DNA of 24,330 bases, taken from contig DIVD01000023.1 of assembly GCA_002423245.1 (NCBI GenBank), positions 1 through 24,330 on the forward strand, written 5' to 3'. The stretch is from Rhodobacteraceae bacterium UBA6141 (GTDB taxonomy: Bacteria; Pseudomonadota; Alphaproteobacteria; Rhodobacterales; Rhodobacteraceae). The notes under the pieces were generated by a model, which was not told where the DNA came from, searched no databases, and saw only the letters and a program-made list of their open reading frames with translations. This document shows positions 14,950-24,040 of the stretch, piece after piece (the stretch's first letter is position 1; every line of letters begins with the position of its first letter). The position numbers were made by a program, and so were the translations under genes.

Positions 14950-15109
14950 GCCCCTTGCACCAAGTCCGGCGCCTTCCGCGCCCGTGATCCAGGCCCCGGT
15001 CGCCGGCCCTTCCGCACATCTTCCGGACAAGCCAAGTTCCGGACAAGCCAGGTTCCGGACAAGCCAAGGCGGCGGCCGGTCCGGCGCGCGGCGCGCGCCC
15101 TGCCGAGGC
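14950..15109. other. Intergenic stretch with a 16-bp tandem repeat
   Basis: These 160 bases lie between the sRNA terminator and the convergently read small hypothetical gene. The only structure seen is the threefold repeat at 15021-15068. The remainder is GC-rich without a plausible gene. Confidence 0.5.
15021..15068. repeat. Three tandem copies of a 16-bp unit, TTCCGGACAAGCCARG
   Basis: Copies at 15021-15036, 15037-15052 and 15053-15068 differ only at position 15 of the unit (A, G, A). The tract lies between two converging transcripts, past the stop of the small hypothetical gene, so a promoter role is unlikely. I know of no named element with this unit. Confidence 0.9.
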
Positions 15110-15370
15110 TCAATCGGTGCGAACGAACTTGTTGAACCGGCTTTCCTCGCCCGAGGCGAGGTGGTCCTGATAGAGGAACTCCAGCCCGCGATCATCGAAG
15201 ATCCGGAAGAATTCGTCCCAGCCGATCTCTTCCAGCGCCTCCTCGGGCCCGCCGAAATCGAGGCGCAACAGCCCGCCATCGCCATCGCCCTTCACGCGCG
15301 AGGGCCTGCCGCCCCGCGCCTCGGCCCAGTTGCGAATCGTGTCATGGTCGCGCGTTGTCTTCGAGCTCAT
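15110..15370 (-). CDS. Conserved hypothetical small acidic protein
   Basis: The 86-residue product starts MSSKTTRDHDTIRNWAE and contains GGLLRLDFGGPEEALEEIGW, DEFFRIFDDRGLEFLYQD and ESRFNKFVRTD. Small alphaproteobacterial proteins of this pattern are often labelled '1,4-alpha-glucan branching enzyme', almost certainly wrongly given the size. No membrane segment, signal peptide or catalytic motif is seen, and the function is unknown. The ATG at 15370 has AAGGAG eight bases upstream, and GC-rich codon use matches the neighbours, so the gene looks real. It lies 69 bases downstream of the helicase stop on the same strand and could be co-transcribed with it. Confidence 0.8.
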   Translation of the reverse strand: MSSKTTRDHDTIRNWAEARGGRPSRVKGDGDGGLLRLDFGGPEEALEEIGWDEFFRIFDDRGLEFLYQDHLASGEESRFNKFVRTD

Positions 15371-15439
15371 CGCGGTCTCCTTTTTCGCCGTATCGGAAAG
15401 GCAAAACCCGCTCTGGCGCGCAGATGTTCCGGGCTGCCC

Positions 15440-17920
15440 CTAGAACGGCACGTCGTCGGCATCGGCAGCGGCCACCACGAAGCTGGCGACGATCTTCTTC
15501 AGCCCGGCCTTTTCAAAGGCCACCGCCAGCTTGTCGCCCTCGACCTGCCGCACCACACCGTAGCCGAACTTGGCATGGAACACCCGGTCCCCCTCGTCAA
15601 AGGCGGACACCGCATCGAGGTCGATCACCGTGTGCCGCTGCTCGCGCGGCTGGCTGACCGGGCGGCTGCCGGCGCGGCCCTGCAGCCGGCGCCAGCCGGG
15701 CGAGTTGTACACATCGGCCTTCGCCGCCCGCGCCTCGACCGAAGAGGCGCCCGCGGCAGCGAACCCCGCCGCAGCGCCATAGCCGCCGCCATAGAGTCCC
15801 GGCGGCGTCAGCACCTCCACATCCGCCTCGGGCAATTCGTCGATGAAGCGCGAGGGCATCTGGCTTTGCCACTGGCCATGCACCCGGCGGTTGCCGGCAA
15901 AGGAGATCGTGCACAGCCGTTCGGCGCGGGTGATGCCCACATAGGCCAGCCGCCGCTCCTCCTCGAGCCCCTTCAGCCCGCTTTCGTCCATGCTGCGCTG
16001 GCTGGGGAACAGCCCATCCTCCCATCCCGGCAGGAACACCACCGGAAATTCCAGCCCCTTGGCGGCGTGCAGCGTCATGATCGTGATCTTCTCCGCCGCC
16101 TCCTCGGAGTCGTTGTCGAGGATCAGCGCCACATGCTCGAGAAAGCCTTGCAGATTGTCGAACTGTTCCAGCGCCTTGACCAGTTCCTTGAGGTTTTCGA
16201 GCCGCCCCGGCGCCTCGGGCGTCTTGTCGTTCTGCCACATGGCGATGTAGCCCGACTCCTCGAGGATCGCTTCGGCCAGCCGCACATGCGCGTGGTCATG
16301 CGCGGGGGGAACCGAAGCCTCGTCCAGCGCGATCAGCGCATCGTCATCATCTGCCGGGCTGCGCGCGCTGGCCGGGCTCGCCGCCAGGGTCGCCCTGTGC
16401 CAGCGGTCCACGCTCTCGACGAAGCGCCGCAGTTCCGCCGCGCCCCTGCCGGTGATCCGCCCCGAGGCGAGGGCATAGCGCGCGCCTTCCAGCAGGCTGG
16501 TGCCATCCTCGCGCGCCGTCATCTGGATGGTCTGCTGCGCCTTGTCGCCCAGACCGCGCCGGGGCGTGTTCACGATCCGCTCGAAGGCGAGGTCGTCCTC
16601 GGGCGAGACCGCCAGCCGGAAATAGGCCATCGCGTCCCTGATCTCGGCCCGTTCATAGAAGCGCGGCCCGCCGACCACCCGGTAGGGCAGGCCGATGGTC
16701 AGGAAACGGTCCTCGAAGGCGCGCATCTGGTGGCTGGCGCGCACCAGAATCGCCTGCCCGTTCAGCGAGACCGGCGCCATCCGCCGTGTTCCGCGCTGCA
16801 GGGCCTCCGCCTCCTCGCCGATCCAGCGCGCCTCGTCCTCGCCGTCCCAATGGCCGATCAGGCGGACCTTCTCGCCCTCCTGCGCCTCGGTCCACAGCGT
16901 CTTGCCCAGCCGGGCCGCGTTCTGCGCGATCACCGAGGAGGCGGCGGCAAGGATATGCGGGGTCGAGCGATAGTTCTGCTCCAGCCGGATCACCGCCGCG
17001 CCGGGAAAATCCTTCTCGAAGCGCAGGATGTTGCCCACCTCGGCCCCGCGCCAGCCATAGATCGACTGGTCGTCATCGCCCACACAGCAGATGTTGCGAT
17101 GCTCCTGCGCCAGCAGCCGCAGCCAGAGATATTGCGCGACGTTGGTGTCCTGATACTCGTCCACCAGAATGTAGCGCAGCCAGCGCTGGTAGCGGGCCAG
17201 CACGTCGGGATGCGCCTGGAAGATCGTCACCACATGCAGCAGCAGGTCGCCGAAATCGCAGGCGTTCAGGCTGCGCAGCCGGTCCTGGTAGGCGGCATAA
17301 AGCTCGGTGCCGCGATTGCCGAAGGCCGCCGCCTCGGCGCCCGGCACCCTGTCCGGCGTCAGCGCACGGTTCTTCCAGCCGTCGATGATCGCCGCCAGTT
17401 GCCGCGCAGGCCAGCGTTTCTCGTCGATGTTCGCGGCGCCGATCACCTGCTTCATCAGCCGGATCTGGTCGTCGCTGTCCAGAATGGTGAAGTTCGACTT
17501 CAGCCCCGCAAGCTCGGCGTGCCGCCGCAGGATCCTCACCGACAGCGAATGGAAGGTGCCCATCCAGCGCAGCGGCTCCATCACGCCGAAGGGCGCGTGG
17601 GCCAGCCTCTCCTTCATCTCGCGCGCGGCCTTGTTGGTGAAGGTCACCGCCAGAATCTCGTCCGGCCGCGCCCTGCCGGTCGCCACCAGATGCGCGATCC
17701 GCGCGATCAGCGCCTTGGTCTTGCCGGTGCCCGCGCCGGCCAGCATCAGCACCGGGCCGTCCAGCGTTTCCACGGCGCGGCGCTGCGCGGGGTTCAGATC
17801 GTCCAGATAGGCGGCAGGGCGCGCCCCCGCCATCGCCCGCTGCGACAGCGATTGCGGCGGCGATTGCGGAACGGCGGCGGCGGCACCCTCGACGGCGTCA
17901 TCTTCATCAAAGCGGCTCAT
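15440..17920 (-). CDS. uvrD: UvrD/PcrA-type superfamily 1 DNA helicase
   Basis: This ATP-driven 3'-5' helicase family acts in nucleotide excision and mismatch repair. The 826-residue product shows the SF1 motifs in order: LNPAQRRAV (Q motif, 42-50), Walker A AGAGTGKT (61-68), VDEYQDTN (Walker B), VGDDDQSIYGWRGA (motif III), RLEQNYRS (motif IV), ITIMTLHAAKGLEFPVVFLP (motif V), and EERRLAYVGITRA (motif VI). The C-terminal stretch VFHAKFGYGVVRQVEGDKLAV matches the tudor-like tail of UvrD/PcrA. The start at 17920 precedes MSRFDEDDA. The ribosome-binding site is weak, and an internal ATG at codon 30 is an alternative. The gene is divergent from pyruvate carboxylase. Confidence 0.94.
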   Translation of the reverse strand: MSRFDEDDAVEGAAAAVPQSPPQSLSQRAMAGARPAAYLDDLNPAQRRAVETLDGPVLMLAGAGTGKTKALIARIAHLVATGRARPDEILAVTFTNKAAREMKERLAHAPFGVMEPLRWMGTFHSLSVRILRRHAELAGLKSNFTILDSDDQIRLMKQVIGAANIDEKRWPARQLAAIIDGWKNRALTPDRVPGAEAAAFGNRGTELYAAYQDRLRSLNACDFGDLLLHVVTIFQAHPDVLARYQRWLRYILVDEYQDTNVAQYLWLRLLAQEHRNICCVGDDDQSIYGWRGAEVGNILRFEKDFPGAAVIRLEQNYRSTPHILAAASSVIAQNAARLGKTLWTEAQEGEKVRLIGHWDGEDEARWIGEEAEALQRGTRRMAPVSLNGQAILVRASHQMRAFEDRFLTIGLPYRVVGGPRFYERAEIRDAMAYFRLAVSPEDDLAFERIVNTPRRGLGDKAQQTIQMTAREDGTSLLEGARYALASGRITGRGAAELRRFVESVDRWHRATLAASPASARSPADDDDALIALDEASVPPAHDHAHVRLAEAILEESGYIAMWQNDKTPEAPGRLENLKELVKALEQFDNLQGFLEHVALILDNDSEEAAEKITIMTLHAAKGLEFPVVFLPGWEDGLFPSQRSMDESGLKGLEEERRLAYVGITRAERLCTISFAGNRRVHGQWQSQMPSRFIDELPEADVEVLTPPGLYGGGYGAAAGFAAAGASSVEARAAKADVYNSPGWRRLQGRAGSRPVSQPREQRHTVIDLDAVSAFDEGDRVFHAKFGYGVVRQVEGDKLAVAFEKAGLKKIVASFVVAAADADDVPF

Positions 17921-18058
17921 GCCGACCAATCTAGCGCCCTTCCCGGCCGAGGAAAAGCCGCGTTCGTGAAATGTTCGCAAAGCGGTCGGGGCGGGCGGCG
18001 AAAGACGCGGCAGAAGGGCGTTCCCGACCATGCAGCCGCCGCCAGGTTGGACGAATCC

Positions 18059-18095
18059 TTGCACATCTCCCTCTGAAACTGCGCAGATCGTGCAA
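18059..18095. promoter_or_regulatory. Inverted repeat in the uvrD-pyc divergent region
   Basis: TTGCACATCT (18059-18068) is matched 16 bases later by AGATCGTGCAA (18085-18095). The arms pair over ten bases with one unpaired C. It lies about 90 bases upstream of the pyc start, in the 263-base region between divergent genes. It could be an operator for pyc or an RNA hairpin in its leader. I cannot assign a regulator. Confidence 0.4.
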
Positions 18096-18183
18096 AGCGC
18101 CCCTGCCGGCCCTTGCGCCGCGCCGCGGCATCCGGAATGGTTTGGGGGCAGGCCGAGCCTCTTTTCCCAGCGCCGGGGGACCA

Positions 18184-21100
18184 ATGACCGAGTTCAAGAA
18201 AATCCTGATCGCAAACCGCGGCGAAATTGCCATCCGGGTGCTGCGCGCCGCGAACGAGCTCGGCAAGAAGACCGTCGCCGTCTATGCCGAGGAAGACAAG
18301 CTGAGCCTGCACCGCTTCAAGGCAGACGAGGCTTACCGGATCGGCGCCGGGTTGGGCCCGGTCGCGGCCTATCTCTCGATCCCCGAGATCATCCGCGTGG
18401 CGAAGGAGTCGGGCGCCGACGCGATCCACCCCGGCTATGGCCTGCTGTCCGAGAACCCCGATTTCGTCGAGGCCTGCACCGCCGCCGGCATTACCTTCAT
18501 CGGACCGAAGGCCGAAACCATGCGCGCGCTTGGCGACAAGGCCAGCGCCCGCCGCGTGGCCATGGAGGCCGGCGTGCCGGTGATCCCCGCGACCGGGGTG
18601 CTGGGCGACGATTTCGACCTGATCCGGGAAGAGGCCGCCGCCCTCGGCTACCCGCTGATGCTCAAGGCGAGCTGGGGCGGCGGCGGGCGCGGAATGCGGC
18701 CCATCAACGGCCCCGAGGAACTGGTCGAGAAGATCCGCGAGGGCCGGCGCGAGGCCGAGGCCGCCTTCGGCAATGGCGAGGGCTATCTGGAAAAGATGAT
18801 CCTGCGCGCGCGGCATGTCGAGGTGCAGATCCTCGGCGACAGCCACGGCAGCATCTATCACCTCTATGAACGCGATTGCACCGTGCAGCGCCGCAACCAG
18901 AAGGTTCTCGAACGCGCCCCCGCCCCCTACCTGACCGACGCGCAGCGCGCCGAGATCTGCGAGCTTGGCTGCCGCATCTGTTCGCATGTCGGCTATGAAT
19001 GCGCCGGCACGGTCGAGTTCCTGATGGATATGGACAGCGAGCAGTTCTACTTCATCGAGGTGAACCCGCGGGTACAGGTCGAACATACCGTCACCGAGGA
19101 AGTGACCGGCATCGACATCGTGCAGGCCCAGATCAAGATCGCCGAGGGCAAGACCCTGGCCGAGGCGACGGGTGCTGCCAGCCAGGCAGATGTGCGCCTG
19201 CACGGCCACGCCCTGCAATGCCGCGTCACCACCGAGGATCCGCAGAACAACTTCATCCCCGACTATGGCCGCATCACCGCCTATCGCTCGGCCACCGGCA
19301 TGGGCATAAGGCTCGATGGCGGCACGGCCTATTCCGGCGGCATCATCACCCGCTATTACGATTCGCTGCTGGTGAAGGTCACCGCCTGGGCGCAGACGCC
19401 CGAACAGGCCATTGCCCGGATGGACCGCGCCCTGCGCGAATTCCGCATCCGCGGCGTCAGCACCAATATCGACTTCGTCATCAACCTGCTGAAACACCCG
19501 ACCTTCCTGAACAACACCTATACCACCAAGTTCATCGACACGACGCCGGAGCTGTTCGATTTCCGCAAGCGGGCCGACCGCGCAACCAGGATCCTCACCT
19601 ATCTTGCCGACATCACGGTGAACGGGCATCCCGAAACCGCCGGCCGCCCGAAACCGCCCGCCGAGGCGCGCAAACCGCGCGTGCCGGCCCTGCGCGCCGA
19701 CCCCGCCCCCGGCACCCGCAGCCTGCTCGAAAGCCGGGGCCCCAGGGCCGTCGCCGACTGGATGGCCGCGCAGCCGCAGCTGCTGATCACCGACACCACG
19801 ATGCGCGACGGGCACCAGTCGCTGCTGGCAACGCGGATGCGCTCGATCGACATGATCCGCATCGCGCCTGCCTATGCCGCCAACCTGCCGCAACTGTTCA
19901 GCGTGGAATGCTGGGGCGGCGCCACCTTCGACGTGGCCTACCGCTTCTTGCAGGAATGCCCCTGGCAGCGCCTGCGCGACCTGCGCGCGCGGTTGCCGAA
20001 CGTGATGACGCAGATGCTGCTGCGCGCATCGAACGGCGTCGGCTATACCAACTATCCCGACAACGTGGTGCAATCCTTCGTGGCCCAGGCCGCCAGGACC
20101 GGCGTCGATGTCTTCCGCGTGTTCGACAGCCTGAACTGGGTGGAAAACATGCGCGTCGCGATGGACGCGGTGATCGAGGCCGACAAGGTCTGCGAGGCGG
20201 CGATCTGCTACACGGGCGACATCATGGACCCGGACCGCGCCAAGTACGATCTGAAATACTACGTCGCCATGGCCCGCGAGCTGCAGGCCGCCGGCGCGCA
20301 TGTGCTGGGGCTGAAGGACATGGCGGGCCTGCTGAAGCCGGCCGCCGCCCGCGTCCTGTTCAGGGCGCTGAAGCAAGAGGTCGGCCTGCCGATCCATTTC
20401 CACACCCACGATACCAGCGGCCTTTCGGGCGCCACCGTCCTTGCCGCGGCAGAGGCGGGGGTGGATGCCGTCGATGCCGCGATGGACGCCTTCTCGGGCG
20501 GCACCTCGCAGCCCTGCCTCGGCTCCATCGTCGAGGCGCTGCGGCACACCGAGCGCGACACCGGGCTCGACATCGGCGCGATCCGCGAGATCTCCAACTA
20601 CTGGGAGGCCGTGCGCCAGCAGTATCGCGCCTTCGAATCGGGGCTGGAGGCGCCGACCTCCGAGGTCTGGCTTCACGAGATGCCGGGGGGCCAGTTCACC
20701 AACCTCAAGGCGCAGGCGCGCTCGCTGGGGCTGGAAGACCGCTGGCACGAGGTCGCGCAGGCCTATGCCGACGCCAACCGGATGTTCGGCGACATCGTCA
20801 AGGTCACGCCCTCCTCGAAGGTGGTGGGCGACATGGCGCTGATGATGGTCGCGCAGAACCTCAGCCGCGCGCAGGTGGAGGATCCGGCCGTCGAGGTCGC
20901 CTTCCCCGACTCGGTGGTGGACATGCTGCGCGGCAACCTCGGCCAGCCCCCCGGCGGCTGGCCCCCCGCCATCACCGCCAAGGTGCTCAAGGGCGAGGCG
21001 CCCTCCACCGAGCGCCCCGGCAAGCATCTGCCGCCGGTGGACATCGAGGCGGCGCGCGCCCGGCTCTCTGCCGATCTGGGCGGAGTCGCCATAGATGACG

Positions 21101-21630
21101 AGGATCTCAACGGCTACCTCATGTATCCCAAGGTGTTCATGGACTACATGAAGCGCCACCTTGCCTATGGGCCGGTGCGGACCCTGCCGACCCATGCCTA
21201 TCTTTACGGCATGGCGCCGGGCGAGGAGATCTCGGTCGAGATCGACCCCGGCAAGACGCTGGAGATCCGGATGCAGACGCTGGGCGAGACCACCGACGAC
21301 GGCGAGGCGAAGGTGTTCTTCGAGCTGAACGGCCAGCCGCGGGTGATCAGGGTGCCGAACCGGATGGTCAAGGCCAAGACCGCCGCCCGCCCCAAGGCGG
21401 CGGAGGGCGACCCCGGCCATATCGGCGCGCCGATGCCCGGGTCGGTCGCCTCGGTCGCGGTCAGCCCCGGGCAGAAGGTCGCGGCGGGCGATCTGCTGCT
21501 GACCATCGAGGCGATGAAGATGGAAACCGGCATCCACGCCGACCGCGAGGCCACGGTGAAGGCCGTGCATGTCACCCCCGGCGCCCAGATCGACGCCAAG
21601 GACCTGCTGGTGGAGCTTGGCGAGGCCTAG
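18184..21630 (+). CDS. pyc: Pyruvate carboxylase
   Basis: This single-chain biotin enzyme carboxylates pyruvate to oxaloacetate, the main refill of the TCA cycle and a route to gluconeogenesis. The 1148-residue protein has all parts in order. The biotin carboxylase domain (about 1-450) has KILIANRGEIAIRVL at the start, the ATP-binding KASWGGGGRGM (161-171), and EVNPRVQVEHTVTEEVTGID. The carboxyltransferase domain follows (about 530-820), with DTTMRDGHQS (537-546), VECWGGATFDVAYRF, and the metal-site HFHTHD. After the PYC/OADA linker region comes a C-terminal biotinyl domain with EAMKMETG, the biotinylated Lys at 1112. ATG at 18184 begins at the conserved N terminus; the open frame extends 71 codons upstream without similarity. 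Its stop overlaps that of the next, convergent gene. Confidence 0.97.
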   Translation: MTEFKKILIANRGEIAIRVLRAANELGKKTVAVYAEEDKLSLHRFKADEAYRIGAGLGPVAAYLSIPEIIRVAKESGADAIHPGYGLLSENPDFVEACTAAGITFIGPKAETMRALGDKASARRVAMEAGVPVIPATGVLGDDFDLIREEAAALGYPLMLKASWGGGGRGMRPINGPEELVEKIREGRREAEAAFGNGEGYLEKMILRARHVEVQILGDSHGSIYHLYERDCTVQRRNQKVLERAPAPYLTDAQRAEICELGCRICSHVGYECAGTVEFLMDMDSEQFYFIEVNPRVQVEHTVTEEVTGIDIVQAQIKIAEGKTLAEATGAASQADVRLHGHALQCRVTTEDPQNNFIPDYGRITAYRSATGMGIRLDGGTAYSGGIITRYYDSLLVKVTAWAQTPEQAIARMDRALREFRIRGVSTNIDFVINLLKHPTFLNNTYTTKFIDTTPELFDFRKRADRATRILTYLADITVNGHPETAGRPKPPAEARKPRVPALRADPAPGTRSLLESRGPRAVADWMAAQPQLLITDTTMRDGHQSLLATRMRSIDMIRIAPAYAANLPQLFSVECWGGATFDVAYRFLQECPWQRLRDLRARLPNVMTQMLLRASNGVGYTNYPDNVVQSFVAQAARTGVDVFRVFDSLNWVENMRVAMDAVIEADKVCEAAICYTGDIMDPDRAKYDLKYYVAMARELQAAGAHVLGLKDMAGLLKPAAARVLFRALKQEVGLPIHFHTHDTSGLSGATVLAAAEAGVDAVDAAMDAFSGGTSQPCLGSIVEALRHTERDTGLDIGAIREISNYWEAVRQQYRAFESGLEAPTSEVWLHEMPGGQFTNLKAQARSLGLEDRWHEVAQAYADANRMFGDIVKVTPSSKVVGDMALMMVAQNLSRAQVEDPAVEVAFPDSVVDMLRGNLGQPPGGWPPAITAKVLKGEAPSTERPGKHLPPVDIEAARARLSADLGGVAIDDEDLNGYLMYPKVFMDYMKRHLAYGPVRTLPTHAYLYGMAPGEEISVEIDPGKTLEIRMQTLGETTDDGEAKVFFELNGQPRVIRVPNRMVKAKTAARPKAAEGDPGHIGAPMPGSVASVAVSPGQKVAAGDLLLTIEAMKMETGIHADREATVKAVHVTPGAQIDAKDLLVELGEA

Positions 21631-22373
21631 CGCAGGATCTGTGTGGCCGCCCAGACGAGCCCGATCAGCACCGGCTGGTGCAGCAGGTAGATGGCGAGGC
21701 TGTGCCGGCCGGGCCAGGCGAGCAGCGCCAGCGCGCGAGCGGGATGCGCCGGCACCAGCCGCGCCCAGACCCCGCGCCGGTCCGCGGCCCTGCCAAGCGC
21801 GATGCCGATCAGCACCGGCCCCAGCCATGGGAAGACCGGCACGTAATCCACACTCGGCGGCAAGAGCGTGCCCAGCCCGACCCATTGCAGCCAGGGCGCA
21901 TCGAAGGCGGGCAGGAACAGCAGCCTTGGCGCCACGATCACCGCAAGGGCGGCAAGCAGCGGCACGATGGGCGGCAGGCGCACGAAGGCAAGGCCGACAA
22001 GGCTGCTGAGCGCAATGCTGTGCAGGATGCCGAAGAAGATGAACTGGTCGGGGATCGCCAGCCATGTCGCCAGCGTGACCAGCGCCGCCGCCGCGGCGAT
22101 CGTTGCCAGCCGGCGCCCCGCGCTGCGCCAGCGGATGCCGCGCCCATGCGCCAGGGCCAGGCTGATGCCGGCAAGAAACAGGAAGCTGCCGGCGATGGCA
22201 CGGGCGAAGATCGCCCAGCCGCCGCTGGTGGTGGTGCCGGCGGGAAGGTAGCCGAACATCTGCAGATCGAAGGTGAAGTGGAAGATCGCCATGCAGACCA
22301 GCGCCGCCGTCCGCGCCAGATCGATCGCGAGCACGCGGCCGGCGGCGCGTGGAGGGAGGGCTGCCTGGGTCAT
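21627..22373 (-). CDS. DUF1624/heparan-alpha-glucosaminide N-acetyltransferase-like membrane protein
   Basis: The 248-residue product is strongly hydrophobic with about seven membrane segments. It begins RVLAIDLARTAALVCMAIFHFTFDL, the Asp-Arg and Phe-His pattern typical of the DUF1624 group of acyltransferase-like membrane proteins. FFGILHSIALSSLVGL and, near the end, HSLAIYLLHQPVLIGL are also typical. These proteins are thought to move acyl groups onto sugars at the membrane, but no substrate is known for this bacterial branch. The TAG stop shares a CTAG with the pyc stop on the other strand. It reads in the same direction as degP but is separated from it by a terminator and 173 bases. Confidence 0.85.
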   Translation of the reverse strand: MTQAALPPRAAGRVLAIDLARTAALVCMAIFHFTFDLQMFGYLPAGTTTSGGWAIFARAIAGSFLFLAGISLALAHGRGIRWRSAGRRLATIAAAAALVTLATWLAIPDQFIFFGILHSIALSSLVGLAFVRLPPIVPLLAALAVIVAPRLLFLPAFDAPWLQWVGLGTLLPPSVDYVPVFPWLGPVLIGIALGRAADRRGVWARLVPAHPARALALLAWPGRHSLAIYLLHQPVLIGLVWAATQILR

Positions 22374-22498
22374 GAAAGGCTAGGTACAGGGCGATGCGGT
22401 TGGGGGCAATGGGGGCAGGCTGCGGGGGGGTGGTGGGCGCGGGGCGGGCAGGCTGCGCGGGGTCCGCCCGTCCGTGGGGTTTGCCCGTCACCGGCCGC

Positions 22499-22521
22499 AA
22501 AAAGGGCGCCCGAAGGCGCCC
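22499..22521 (-). terminator. Intrinsic terminator of the degP-type gene
   Basis: Minus strand GGGCGCC-TTCG-GGCGCCC (22521-22504) is a perfect 7-bp stem with a stable TTCG loop, followed by TTTTT (22503-22499). It begins 26 bases past the degP stop. This is a textbook Rho-independent terminator. Confidence 0.92.
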
Positions 22522-22546
22522 CTTGCTTCATGCCGTGCACGTTTCG

Positions 22547-24037
22547 TCACTCCACCGACAGCGCCACGAAGCGCGGCTCGCCGCCGCGGCGGATCAGCAG
22601 CAGCAGCGACTTGCGGCCCGCCTCCTTCGCCTCGTCGATGCGGTCCTGAAGGTCGGCGAGCGTCGCGACCTTCTGCTGGCCCGCCTCGGCGATGACGTCG
22701 CCGGGACGCAGGCCCTTGTCGAAGGCGGCGCTGGTCTCGTCGATCTCGCGCACCACAAGGCCGCTGGCATCGGGGGCCAGGCCCAGCTCCACCGCAAGCT
22801 CGCTGTCGAGCGGGGTCAGCGTCATGCCCAGCAGTTCCTGCCGCGCGGGCGCCTGCGGTCCACGGGCGCCGACGGGGGTCGCGGTCGCCTCGGCTTCTTC
22901 GCGCCGGCCGAGCGTGACCAGCAGCGTTTCCGTCCGGCCCTCGCGCAGCACCACGACGCGCACCGCCTTGCCGACCTCGGCATCGGCCACCCGCCGCACG
23001 AGGTCGCGGGTGTCCGACACCTCGCCGCCGTCGAAGCTGATGATCACGTCGCCGGGCTTCATGCCCGCCTCGCGCGCCGGGCCTTCGGGCACATCGGTGA
23101 CCAGCGCGCCGGCGGCCGCCTTTATGCCCATCGCTTCGGCCACGTCGGGGGTCACGTCCTGGATCTTGACGCCCAGCCAGCCCCGGCGGGTTTCGCCGAA
23201 CTGCTGAAGCTGGCTCACCACCTTGCTGACGACGTTCGACGCCATAGAGAAGCCGATGCCGATCGACCCGCCATTGGGCGACAGGATCGCGGTGTTCACG
23301 CCGACGACCTGGCCCTCCATGTTGAACAGCGGCCCGCCCGAATTGCCGCGGTTGATCGCGGCGTCGGTCTGGATGAAGTCGTCATAGGTGCCGGCCAGCG
23401 CGCGGTTGCGGGCCGAGACGATCCCGGCCGAGACCGAGAAGCCCTGACCCAGCGGGTTGCCCACCGCCAGCACCCAGTCGCCGACGCGCATCAGGTCGCT
23501 GTCGCCGAAGCTGACGAAGGGCAGCGGCACGTCGCTGACGACCTTCAGGAGCGCGATATCGGTCTTGGTGTCGATGCCGACCACCTCGGCGGGCAGGGTC
23601 GTGCCCGAGAAGAACTCGACCTCGATCTCGTCGGCGCCGTCGATGACGTGGTTGTTGGTGACGATGAACCCGTCCTCCGAGATCACGAAACCCGAGCCAA
23701 GCGCGTTCGACTGGCGCGGCACGCTGGGGCCGGGGCCCTGGGGATCCATGAACTCGCGGAAGAAATCCTCGAAGGGCGAGCCTGGGGGCAGCATCGGCCC
23801 GCCCGGCAAGGCGGGCGCCGCGACGGTGGTCGAGGTGGTGATGTTGACCACGGCCGGGCTGACCTGCTGGGCCAGGTCGGCAAAGCTCTCCGGCGCCGCG
23901 CGGGCGTGCGACGGCTGGGCCTGGCCGATGACCAGAGCAAGGCCGACGGCCACGGCCCACATCATGTGCAGCGCCCCGCGGACCGGCCATGCGGCCCCGT
24001 CGGACCGCAGCGCCTGGGACATTTCCCGAGTTGACAT
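22547..24037 (-). CDS. degP: DegP/Do-family periplasmic serine protease
   Basis: HtrA/Do proteases degrade or refold damaged envelope proteins. The 496-residue product has an N-terminal export signal (hydrophobic core about 24-38, likely cleaved near SHARA at 47). The trypsin-like domain carries the triad His130 (VTNNHV), Asp160 (TDIALLK) and Ser233 (GNSGGPL). Two PDZ domains follow (about 268-365 and 400-490), with GWLGVKIQDV and the second carboxylate-binding region LLGMTLTPL. The Q-loop-like segment between the mature N terminus and the His is Pro/Gly-rich. The ATG at 24037 has GGGGAG upstream. The upstream context (putative hflC end) matches the common hflK-hflC-degP order. Family members are named DegP, DegQ or Do/MucD, and I cannot separate these by sequence alone. 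Confidence 0.94.
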   Translation of the reverse strand: MSTREMSQALRSDGAAWPVRGALHMMWAVAVGLALVIGQAQPSHARAAPESFADLAQQVSPAVVNITTSTTVAAPALPGGPMLPPGSPFEDFFREFMDPQGPGPSVPRQSNALGSGFVISEDGFIVTNNHVIDGADEIEVEFFSGTTLPAEVVGIDTKTDIALLKVVSDVPLPFVSFGDSDLMRVGDWVLAVGNPLGQGFSVSAGIVSARNRALAGTYDDFIQTDAAINRGNSGGPLFNMEGQVVGVNTAILSPNGGSIGIGFSMASNVVSKVVSQLQQFGETRRGWLGVKIQDVTPDVAEAMGIKAAAGALVTDVPEGPAREAGMKPGDVIISFDGGEVSDTRDLVRRVADAEVGKAVRVVVLREGRTETLLVTLGRREEAEATATPVGARGPQAPARQELLGMTLTPLDSELAVELGLAPDASGLVVREIDETSAAFDKGLRPGDVIAEAGQQKVATLADLQDRIDEAKEAGRKSLLLLIRRGGEPRFVALSVE

Positions 24038-24040
24038 TCT

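Noticed and set aside
14624..18076. Plus-strand open frame of about 1150 codons starting inside the sRNA array
   Set aside because: Runs through RNA hairpins and then antisense to the helicase; no protein similarity, composition of a shadow frame.
17971..18183. 71-codon upstream extension of pyruvate carboxylase
   Set aside because: No similarity to the family, and the conserved N terminus begins at the ATG at 18184, next to a GGGGGA ribosome-binding site.
17917..22500. Minus-strand open frame of about 1500 codons across pyc
   Set aside because: Antisense to pyruvate carboxylase, low-complexity composition, no domain; caused by third-position GC bias.
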